Positions 8,963 to 16,730 of a stretch of DNA of 64,000 bases are shown here, one piece after another; the first letter of the stretch is position 1; each line of letters starts with the position of its first letter. The notes under the pieces were generated by a model. The model did no database searches, was not told the DNA's origin, and was given only the letters and a program-made list of their open reading frames with translations. Source of the DNA: Labilithrix luteola (GTDB lineage: Bacteria; Myxococcota_A; Polyangia; Polyangiales; Polyangiaceae); NCBI RefSeq assembly GCF_001263205.1, contig NZ_CP012333.1, positions 9,715,501 through 9,779,500 of the forward strand, given 5' to 3'. The position numbers were made by a program, and so were the translations under genes.

Positions 8963-10015
8963 TCAGCCGGGGTGCTGCAGGTGCCAGGTGCGGGCGACCG
9001 TCTGCACGAGCGGGACGCGCGCGAGCGGATTGGGGTGCGTGCGAAGGAACTGCACGGGGCTCAGCAAGCTGAGCGGGCCGCCTCCACCGCCGAGTCGCTC
9101 GATGTCCGCAAAGTACGTGAGGAGGTAGACACCGCCGCCCTCGCTCCACGAGTACTGCGGGCGCCGGGCACGACCTGCATCGAGGGCGTTCATCGCGCCC
9201 TCGGTATCCGCCGCGCTCTCGGCGAACTGGTTGAAGACGGGGATGTTCGTGAGCAGACGACCAAGGCGCGCCGGATCGGGACCGGCGCTCGGGGACTGCC
9301 CCTTCGCGCAGCCGGTGTGACCGAGATAGTGGTGCGCAAGCTCGTGGCCGAACGTGAACGCGAGGATCTCGTCGAAGAGCTCGTGCGCACGCGACCATCG
9401 CCGCAGATCGGGGCCGAGGTTCGTGGGAATGATGCCCGCTGGTAGACCGGCGCGCGCCGATGGATTCCGCGACATCTCCGGCAGCACGGCGCTCGTATAT
9501 GCCTCGTAGGTACGCGTGCCGAAGAGCTCGTCGGTCGCCTTGGTTTGCGCGATGGCGTCGACGGCGTCGAAGATGCCGGCCGTGGCCGCGAGGAACGGCG
9601 CGCCCTGTTCGTCGCAGCCGGCATACGCGTTCACTTCCGGCGTGGGATCGAAGACGAGGGGGATGCCTCGGACGAGCGCTTGCTTCTGCGCCGGCAGCGC
9701 GTTGATCAACTCGGAGAGGACGCCGCGGAGCTCCTGCTGCATGGCAGGCGTGCCGATGAGCGGCGCGAGAAGCGGACGTGCCGCGGGCGGCTGAGGCTGC
9801 TGCGGCTGTTGGGGCTGCTGGGCAGGCGGCGGGTACATCGGACCCGCGGGACCATTGGGGTACGGCTGCTGCGGATAACCCGGCGGCCCGTAGTACGGCG
9901 GGGGCTGCTGCGGCGTGGTCTGTGCCGTCTTCGAGCTCGAACCAACACACGCGCCGAGGAGCAGCGCGCCACAAAGACCAGCAAGACTACCCACCAAGCC
10001 AAGGAGCTTCGTCAC
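8963..10015 (-). CDS. M48-like zinc metallopeptidase lipoprotein
   Basis: A 350-residue protein starting at a GTG. A signal peptide ends in LLLGAC and is followed by a Pro/Gln-rich linker (about residues 35-80). The catalytic domain has HELAHHYLGH (His224, Glu225, His228) and, downstream, ESAADTEG, which fits the ExxxD-type third zinc ligand of the M48 family at Glu266. M48 lipoproteins act in the periplasm or at the outer membrane in protein quality control or cell-surface processing. The gene converges with the degenerate beta-lactamase-like gene across 72 bp and is 21 bp from the kinase on the same strand, so the two may be co-transcribed. Confidence 0.7.
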   Translation of the reverse strand: MTKLLGLVGSLAGLCGALLLGACVGSSSKTAQTTPQQPPPYYGPPGYPQQPYPNGPAGPMYPPPAQQPQQPQQPQPPAARPLLAPLIGTPAMQQELRGVLSELINALPAQKQALVRGIPLVFDPTPEVNAYAGCDEQGAPFLAATAGIFDAVDAIAQTKATDELFGTRTYEAYTSAVLPEMSRNPSARAGLPAGIIPTNLGPDLRRWSRAHELFDEILAFTFGHELAHHYLGHTGCAKGQSPSAGPDPARLGRLLTNIPVFNQFAESAADTEGAMNALDAGRARRPQYSWSEGGGVYLLTYFADIERLGGGGGPLSLLSPVQFLRTHPNPLARVPLVQTVARTWHLQHPG

Positions 10016-10036
10016 GCTCCTCTTCTTAGCAGATCG

Positions 10037-11836
10037 TCAGGTCGAGGAAGCCTCGGACGCCGGCGGGATGATGCTTCCGCTCAGGGCCCGGATGGCTTGC
10101 TGGAACGACCGCGTGTCTTGGAAGCGCTCCTCCGGCCGTTTGGCGAGCGCGCGTTCGACGATGGCGCGCCACGCCGGCGGTACATCGAGGGGCTCGGCAA
10201 GCGCGACCGGTGCGGCGCTGGGCAACTTTCGCGACGCCGGCTGGACGCCGGAATCGAGACGGTACGTCAGGTCGATGCGGTCGGACATGAATCCGACGTC
10301 CTCGTGGACGCGAAGACCGAGGCTCGATCGCGGACGCGATCCGGCCTTCCACATGTCCTCGGTCGAAGGCGGCGGCGGCTCGCCCACCAGGCACTCGTAG
10401 AGGAGTGCGCCGATGGCGAAGATGTCGCTTCGTGCATCGACGTCGGCACCGCTCTCCTGCTCGGGCGACATGTACCCGGGCGTACCGAGCGGCGCGCCGA
10501 TGTTGGTGATGCGCATCTCTTCCCACTCGACGCGCGCGATGCCGAAGTCGAGCACCTTCAAGCGCTCGCCGCCCGTCTCGGGATCGCGCGTGAGGTACAC
10601 GTTGGCGGGCTTGAGATCGCGATGCACGACGCCCGCCGCATGCACGGCGACGAACGCCTCGGCAAGCTGGAGAGCGATGGGATAGACCTCGTCCGAGCTG
10701 AGGCGACCTCGGTATTTCAGGCGATTCGCGAGCACCTCGCCGCGGAGGAGCTCCATGACGAGGTACGCCGTACCGTCGGGCAGGTGCCCATGGTCGATCA
10801 CCTCGACGACGTTCGGGTGCCATGCCAGACCGAGCGCTTCGGCTTCGCGGCGCAAGCGGTCGGAGGCGACGGCATCGTGGGCCGTGGCGGCACGCAACAA
10901 CTTGATCGCGACGGGCAGGCCGTCGGTGATGCGCGTTGCTTCGTAGATGACGCCGCTCGCACCCGAACCCATGCGAGCCCCGATGCGGTACTGGCCGGCG
11001 ACCACGAGACCGTCGAGATCACCCGCGGGAGCGCGGTCTTCGGTTTCACGCAGCGCGAGGCTTCGTTCGAGGGCCGAGACGCGCACGGCCTGCGCGGCAT
11101 CGGCGATGCGCCGCTCGCGATCGCGCGACCACACGAGCCCCGCACCGCCGAAGATCAGCGGTGCGCCGAGCGCGGCGAAGAGGCCAAACGACGAGGGAGC
11201 CGCCGCGAGGGCACCTCCTCCCAGGACGACGCCCGCGGCAGCTCCGATCGCCACCCCGCGCCCCGTGTTGGGCAAAGCCCAGCGAACGTCGAATTCCTGC
11301 GTGACGTCTTCCGACGAGCGCATCGTCACGACGCCTCTCGCATAGCCGAAGAGCATCGGCACGACCGAGAGCTCCACCGCTCGTGCGCGCGCCAAGACAC
11401 CATCTTTCTCGAGCGTGGGGTCATGCGCGATGCGCACGCGTCCGTGCCAGTGGCCAGGCCCCGCGTCGATGGTATCCCAAAGCGTGGTCCTGCCGTGCTC
11501 GCTGTCGGAGGCGTCCATCCGCGCGAAGGCCTCTTCGGGCGCGCGCGTACCCCGAAGGATGCGCGCCCAGCAACCGAGGTTGTCCTGCGCGATCAGGTAC
11601 GGCGCCATCGCATCGAGCGAGTCCGGCAGCTCGGAGAGAAAAGCGGCGATGGCAGAACGAAGTGCGCCGAGCGGCAGGAGCCGCGTCTCGTCTTCGAGGT
11701 CCGCGCGGGCCAGACGAAGCTTTGCAAGCCAGGCATCGGCGGCCTTCGTGCCCTTCTTGGCATCGAGACAAAGGAGCATCGCCTTGATCTTCGAGGCGCT
11801 CGATTGCCCGGCAGGGAACGATTGGCGAAGCTTCAC
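10037..11836 (-). CDS. Membrane Ser/Thr protein kinase with N-terminal sensor-like region
   Basis: A 599-residue protein. The GTG at 11836 is preceded by AGGAAAG at 6-nt spacing; ATG/GTG codons further upstream give an Arg-rich, non-homologous extension. Residues 1-190 form an uncharacterised region with the flavour of domains that precede myxobacterial kinases. Two hydrophobic segments follow (AIGAAAGVVLGGGALAAA and FAALGAPLIFGGAGLVW), so both ends should be cytoplasmic. The C-terminal Hanks-type kinase has GSGASGVIYEA, the invariant Lys in VAIKLL, the catalytic VVHRDLKPANV, DFG (VLDFGIAR) and SPEQ, so it appears active. It is divergent from the NFACT gene at 11977 across 140 bp. Confidence 0.82.
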   Translation of the reverse strand: MKLRQSFPAGQSSASKIKAMLLCLDAKKGTKAADAWLAKLRLARADLEDETRLLPLGALRSAIAAFLSELPDSLDAMAPYLIAQDNLGCWARILRGTRAPEEAFARMDASDSEHGRTTLWDTIDAGPGHWHGRVRIAHDPTLEKDGVLARARAVELSVVPMLFGYARGVVTMRSSEDVTQEFDVRWALPNTGRGVAIGAAAGVVLGGGALAAAPSSFGLFAALGAPLIFGGAGLVWSRDRERRIADAAQAVRVSALERSLALRETEDRAPAGDLDGLVVAGQYRIGARMGSGASGVIYEATRITDGLPVAIKLLRAATAHDAVASDRLRREAEALGLAWHPNVVEVIDHGHLPDGTAYLVMELLRGEVLANRLKYRGRLSSDEVYPIALQLAEAFVAVHAAGVVHRDLKPANVYLTRDPETGGERLKVLDFGIARVEWEEMRITNIGAPLGTPGYMSPEQESGADVDARSDIFAIGALLYECLVGEPPPPSTEDMWKAGSRPRSSLGLRVHEDVGFMSDRIDLTYRLDSGVQPASRKLPSAAPVALAEPLDVPPAWRAIVERALAKRPEERFQDTRSFQQAIRALSGSIIPPASEASST

Positions 11837-11976
11837 GGCGGCTTTCCTGAATGGAAAGGTACGACGAGCCCGCGGGCACGTCACCCTGGAGTCGCTCTCT
11901 GGATGGCACTTTTTCCTCGTTTTTGTCGCCCCGAGGGGGTCGGACCGCCCCAAGTGAGCTAGGTTCCCGGGGGGTC

Positions 11977-13329
11977 ATGACTCCGAACGCCCCCCTCGAG
12001 GGCCCTCCGAGCGCCTTCGTCCAAGAGGCCGATTGTGCCGAGCAGGTCGTCGTTCTGAAGGTTCGCGTGCCCGGGCGAACCTCGTTCGTCGTGGTCGGCG
12101 CGACGCGAAGCATGGCGGCGGCAGGCCTTCTGTCCTCCGACGTTCGGAAGGCGACGTGGGGCGGAAAATTACCAGCTGGCTTCGCACGTCAGCGCGCCCG
12201 CGAGGACGCCCTCGAAGGGACCCGCGTGCTGGCCATCGGCCCCTCGGAGGTGTTCATCGACCAGCAGGGCGCCTCGCGCGTGCTTCGCGTCGAAGGCCGG
12301 CGCGTCATCGTGACCGACGCCCCCTTGCCACCTTCCCTGCCCGCTTTCGTCGACCTCGACGAGCAGGCGCGCGAAGCTCTCGAGGCCCGCGGACGGGAGC
12401 TCGCGGAAGCCCTTGCCGGCACCGCCATCGAGGAGCGTCGCATCGAGCTCCAGCGAACGCTCGACAAGGCGAAGATCCGCATCGAGCGACGACGTGAAGC
12501 GATTCGCACCGACCTCGCCAAGATCGCCGAGGCCGACAAGATGGCATCTCAGGCGAGCTGGCTCATCGCGGAAGCGAAGCGAGCACCACGTGGCGCCAAG
12601 AAACTCGTCGTCACCGATTGGTCGACCGGCGAGCCCATTCCGCTCGAGGTGCCGCTCGATCCCTCGAAGAGCGCGAGCGAGCAGGTCGAGGCCATCTTCA
12701 AACGGGCCAAGCGACTTCGACTCGGAGGACGCGTCGCGAGCGACCGCCTCACGCAGACCGAGACGCAGCTTGCGGCGGTGCTCGACGTGCGTGAGCGACT
12801 CGGAGGGGCATCGACCTTGCCCGAGCTCGAAGCGCTGGCGCTCGAAGCCAAGCGGAGCGCGCCGCGCGACGTCACGCTTCCTCAGGCTGGCATCACCACG
12901 GGCGCGGCGGGCGCCAAGGCCAAGCTTCCGACGGGCCGTTCGCCGTATCGAACGTTCGTCGCGCGGAGCGGCAAGAAGCTCCTGGTCGGCAAGGGCGCGG
13001 CGGACAACGACGCTCTCACGCTGAAGATTGCGCGCCCGCACGATCTCTGGCTGCACGCCAAAGACCGCACCGGCGCGCACGTCATCGTCTCGCTCGAGAA
13101 GGGCCAGACCTGTCCTGCGGAAGACCTCGTCGACGCCGCGCTCCTCGCAGCGCACTTCTCGGACGCGCGCGACGAGAGAGCCGTCGATGTCCAATACACG
13201 TCCCGACGCTACCTCCGGAAGCCGAAGGGCTCGCCGCCGGGCTTCGTGATCGTCGACCGGGAGAAGGTCCTCGCGCTTCGCGTCGATACCGACGCTGTGC
13301 GGCTCTTGCTCGAGCGCGAAGACTTCTGA
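11977..13329 (+). CDS. NFACT (RqcH/Rqc2/FbpA-like) family protein
   Basis: A 450-residue protein; the ATG at 11977 is the first start that avoids the region antisense to the kinase promoter. The layout fits a compact NFACT protein: an NFACT-N-like region (residues 1-125), a long charged coiled-coil region (about 130-300), and a C-terminal NFACT-R domain with YRTFVARSGKKLLVGKGAADNDALT then HDLWLHAKDRTGAHVIV. NFACT proteins bind peptidyl-tRNA on stalled 50S subunits and recruit tRNA-Ala for C-terminal Ala tailing, although some family members serve as adhesins. The protein is shorter than typical RqcH (about 560 residues), mainly in the N-terminal domain. Confidence 0.78.
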   Translation: MTPNAPLEGPPSAFVQEADCAEQVVVLKVRVPGRTSFVVVGATRSMAAAGLLSSDVRKATWGGKLPAGFARQRAREDALEGTRVLAIGPSEVFIDQQGASRVLRVEGRRVIVTDAPLPPSLPAFVDLDEQAREALEARGRELAEALAGTAIEERRIELQRTLDKAKIRIERRREAIRTDLAKIAEADKMASQASWLIAEAKRAPRGAKKLVVTDWSTGEPIPLEVPLDPSKSASEQVEAIFKRAKRLRLGGRVASDRLTQTETQLAAVLDVRERLGGASTLPELEALALEAKRSAPRDVTLPQAGITTGAAGAKAKLPTGRSPYRTFVARSGKKLLVGKGAADNDALTLKIARPHDLWLHAKDRTGAHVIVSLEKGQTCPAEDLVDAALLAAHFSDARDERAVDVQYTSRRYLRKPKGSPPGFVIVDREKVLALRVDTDAVRLLLEREDF

Positions 13330-13430
13330 GTGGACGGTCGAAGGGCGGTTTCGCTCCGCATTCACCCATCGAACGACACCTTCGGGCCGGTCCATGCGAC
13401 ATTCCATGGATCGAAGGCTCGTAGGGGAAC

Positions 13431-15203
13431 ATGGATCGGATCCTTCATGCGCTCGCGACCGAGCGCTTCTTCACGGTAGAGACGGCAGCCTGCGTGGAAG
13501 AGTGGCTGCTCAGGCCCCTTCGTCGCGCGCGAGCACAGCGCGCCATCGCCGAAGCCGGTCTCGCGACGAAGCTCACCGAGTTGAAAGACGTCGCCCGCGT
13601 CGCACGTCTGCGAGCGCACGGGATCGTGCTCGGCTTGGGGCTCGATGACGCGGAGGTCGTGGCGCGCGCTCATGCCGAGCTGCCCGTGCCTGCCGAGCAG
13701 AAGCTTCCGATGCAGACGTTCGGGCTCGTGGCGGTGATCCTCGCGACGATGGGCTGCGCGATCGGCGTGCGAATCGCCACGAAGCCGTTCGATGCGGCCG
13801 GCAGCGGGCTCGGCAAAGCGTTCGCGCAGAACTTCGGAACCCACGTGGCGAGCGTCGCCAACGGCTCGAGGCCCAACGCCGAGACCGCGGTGAAGCACGT
13901 GTTTCCGGCGAGAACCCTCACCCCACCCGCCGACCGAGCGATGACCGAGCTCTTCGCCGCCCAGGTCGCGGCCGCCGGCGATCCGGGGCGGATGCCCGTG
14001 GTCTTCGAGAAGACGCGCAACGTCAACGCGGCCTTCGCGACGCTCGGACAGCCTTGGTATCTCGACGCGCGCTACTACCACGAGGCGCCGCTCCTCTACG
14101 CGTTCTACCGCGAGCGCGAAGACGAGGGCACTGCGGAGAAATACGCGCCCGAGCGCATCGTCTACCTCTGGCGTCTCGATCGCCTCAACATCTCGAAGGC
14201 AGCGCTCGGCTACACGCATCGCGACGCGGACGCCGCGCTCGTCTTGTACGACCAGATCGAGGAGCTTCTCATCCGCGACGTGCTCCCCGCCCTCGCCGAA
14301 GGCGAGAAGCTCGATTTCATCGACACTGCGAGTCGTGATCCGAAGAAGGCTTGGCAAGAAGACGTCGAGATGCGCGCGGCGCGCATGGTGCGCGAGAGCT
14401 TCGCCACGGCCGCGAATCATGACGACCTCGTCGAGCTCGGAACGTTGCTGGCGAAACGTCGCGCGCTCGTGAAGAGGTGGCAGGCCGATCTCTCGTCGCA
14501 GGGGCGCATCCTGCGCGAACCCAACCGCCTCGTACCGGAGGCCGATTACGTGGCCGATCTCTGGCATCTCGTGCCTTCGAGCACGCGGCACGAATGGGAA
14601 GACGTCCACGAGCGCCTGCTCTCGACGCGCATGACGACGACCTTCGAAGCACTCCGCGATCGCTTCGCCGCCGACATCGCGCGCCACGAGCTGCAGCATC
14701 GCTTCGACGGTCAGCGCACGAAGGAATGCGACGGGGAAACTCCGTGCGCGAAGATGCTCATCCCGGCGGCGGTGAAGAACCGCGTGGGGCCGAAGGACGA
14801 GGCCCCCGTGCTCCTCGGCTCGTTGCCGGCTCGCGTTCGCAACGAGACGAGCGCATACCTCGCGCAGATGGCCTCCCCGTCGAGCATGCCGAAGATGGCG
14901 ATCCTGAGCCTCCTGCGGACCGTCCTCGATCGTGAGGCCTGGGGCGACGTCTACTGCAACACCACGATCGTCCTGCTCGACGTGCTCGCGAGCGAGTTCG
15001 GCCTCGTCGACGAAGCCATGCCGCTCGTGGCGGGCGGCGCGGTGCAGCGCGCTTCAGTCGCCTCGCTCGTGGCAGTTCTCTTCGCCAAGCCCGACGACGA
15101 GCTGCGTGCAGGGGCCGGAAAAAAGTGGCGGGAGCTCTATGGTGAAGAGCTCCCGCTGGCGGTGATCACGCCCGGTCACCAGGCGAAGCGCTGGCGACAC
15201 TGA
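13431..15203 (+). CDS. Membrane-anchored HExxH protein, putative gluzincin
   Basis: A 590-residue protein of unknown family. It starts with a short cytoplasmic region (about 90 residues), has one membrane segment (QTFGLVAVILATMGCAIGV, about 96-114), then a large soluble domain. RHELQHRFDG contains a HExxH motif (His419, Glu420, His423), and RNETSAYLAQM 49 residues later (Glu472) could supply the third zinc ligand in the gluzincin manner. That spacing is an inference from my reading, not a family match. The end GHQAKRWRH lies 18 bp from the stop of a convergent gene. The start is the ATG at 13431, about 100 bp after the NFACT gene. Confidence 0.55.
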   Translation: MDRILHALATERFFTVETAACVEEWLLRPLRRARAQRAIAEAGLATKLTELKDVARVARLRAHGIVLGLGLDDAEVVARAHAELPVPAEQKLPMQTFGLVAVILATMGCAIGVRIATKPFDAAGSGLGKAFAQNFGTHVASVANGSRPNAETAVKHVFPARTLTPPADRAMTELFAAQVAAAGDPGRMPVVFEKTRNVNAAFATLGQPWYLDARYYHEAPLLYAFYREREDEGTAEKYAPERIVYLWRLDRLNISKAALGYTHRDADAALVLYDQIEELLIRDVLPALAEGEKLDFIDTASRDPKKAWQEDVEMRAARMVRESFATAANHDDLVELGTLLAKRRALVKRWQADLSSQGRILREPNRLVPEADYVADLWHLVPSSTRHEWEDVHERLLSTRMTTTFEALRDRFAADIARHELQHRFDGQRTKECDGETPCAKMLIPAAVKNRVGPKDEAPVLLGSLPARVRNETSAYLAQMASPSSMPKMAILSLLRTVLDREAWGDVYCNTTIVLLDVLASEFGLVDEAMPLVAGGAVQRASVASLVAVLFAKPDDELRAGAGKKWRELYGEELPLAVITPGHQAKRWRH

Positions 15204-15221
15204 GGTCGGTGCACGTCCCTG

Positions 15222-16391
15222 TCAGAGGAGAGGAACGGGCGCGGCGCGGTAGCCGGTGACGGCGTTCCTGAACTGGCCGCCGTCGGTCGTAGCGTCGGTC
15301 TGGTTGCGAGCGCCGGTGCCGAAGACGGCGCCGATGCCGCCGGCCTGGGCGAAGCGGGCCGGATGCGAGAAGAGGTACTGCACGCGGTTGTCGCGATAGT
15401 GAGCGGAGCTGCCGGCCGACTCGCTGGGCACGCCGAGCGGCATCTGCCACCAGACGAGCGGTTTGCCCGTAACCGTGCGAATGGTGTTCGCCCAGGCGAG
15501 GTGCTCGTCGAAGTCGGCATCGGTCCAGTAGAAGTTGCCGCTGCGGTGGCAGTTGGGATCGCTGCCGACCTCGAAGCAACCCGCATCCCGGTCGAGCGTC
15601 TCGACGACGACGATGTCTGCGTCGGCCCCGAGCTTCGCGAGGTATCCGGCCACGCGCGCGGGATCAGTCTTGCCGGTGGTGGTGGCTCCGAAGGTCGATG
15701 CCGAGAGGCCGACCACGGCCTTGGGCGCGAGCGTTCGCGACAGGCGAATCGCGCACGAGGCCATGCCGGCGACGTTCTCGGGCAGGTCCTGGCATTCGGG
15801 GACGACCGAGCCGACCTTCATCGGGACCGCCGCCGGATCGTCACCGCCCTTTTGCTGCGCGTAGCCCCAGAGATCGGGCTCGAGGTGCACGATCGCCGGC
15901 GCGTCGAACTCACCGAGCCGCTGGAACATGACGCGTACGCCATGCCAATACCTAGTCATGAAGTCGGTCGTGTTGAACGCGCCGAGGTTGCCCTCACCGT
16001 AGGCGGCGGCCTGGTAGAGCGTGAACATCGGAACCATGCCGTGATCGCGGGCGGCGTTCGCCTGCACCGTCACGTAGTTTCCTTCCGGCGCGTTCCAGCT
16101 CGGCCAGTCGAGCCCCGAGAGGTACATGTAGTGGACGTCGAGCTTCGGCCCGAGCGTGTACGCGTGGTTCGCGTTGGGGTCGTTGCCGGCCGCGTCGTTG
16201 CCGAGGCCGACGAAGAAGCTGCCGTCGAGCCCGAGCTTGGCGCTCACGGCGCGCTCGGCCGAAGCGGCTTGTGCCGACTGCGCGAACGCCAGACCAGGCG
16301 ACAAAGACCCACACGCAATCGTCGCAACCGCGAGGACGGCGAGACGCGAGACGCGGGGAACATTCGAAGTCTTGATTCGGTGATTGGCCAT
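15222..16391 (-). CDS. Secreted TIM-barrel-like (glycoside-hydrolase-like) protein
   Basis: A 389-residue protein with an N-terminal export signal (LAVLAVATIACGSLSPGLAFA) cut probably after AFA. The mature part has alternating strands and motifs usual in alpha/beta-barrel glycosidases: GLDGSFFVGLGND, DAPAIVHLEPDLWGYAQ with a Glu at the end of a strand, DIVVVETLDRDAG with a second acidic pair, and KPLVWWQMPLGVPS. Several Cys could form disulfides. No specific GH family could be named. The gene faces the dynamin-like gene divergently across about 340 bp, which should contain both promoters. Confidence 0.5.
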   Translation of the reverse strand: MANHRIKTSNVPRVSRLAVLAVATIACGSLSPGLAFAQSAQAASAERAVSAKLGLDGSFFVGLGNDAAGNDPNANHAYTLGPKLDVHYMYLSGLDWPSWNAPEGNYVTVQANAARDHGMVPMFTLYQAAAYGEGNLGAFNTTDFMTRYWHGVRVMFQRLGEFDAPAIVHLEPDLWGYAQQKGGDDPAAVPMKVGSVVPECQDLPENVAGMASCAIRLSRTLAPKAVVGLSASTFGATTTGKTDPARVAGYLAKLGADADIVVVETLDRDAGCFEVGSDPNCHRSGNFYWTDADFDEHLAWANTIRTVTGKPLVWWQMPLGVPSESAGSSAHYRDNRVQYLFSHPARFAQAGGIGAVFGTGARNQTDATTDGGQFRNAVTGYRAAPVPLL

Positions 16392-16730
16392 GAGCGGTGC
16401 GAACCTTCGTGCACGGCTCGCGATTACCCAAGCTCGGCAAGCGAAATAGGGGGGAGATTTGCCTCACGCGCGGCACACGCACGCACCGAAAATCAAGGCA
16501 CTTCACACATAGTGAGACACGACGCCATGCTCGAACGGATGCGCTGGCCCCAACGGTCGAGCACCGAAAGCGCGAGCCTATCGAGCACGTCACTGATTTC
16601 GAATCAAAGAAGATCGTTCGATATCCCACTGGCCAATCGCGATCGACGCCCCCTGCCGCGGCTCGGGCGTGACGGGGATGCTTCCGTTTTTCCGGCCGGC
16701 GCCCGAGCGGCCGAGTAACCTGGCGGGCCC
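16392..16730. other. Divergent intergenic region
   Basis: About 340 bp between a leftward secreted protein gene and the rightward dynamin gene. It is less GC-rich than its flanks around 16440-16620. I see no coding potential and no clear -35/-10 pair; promoters for both genes are expected here. Confidence 0.5.
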
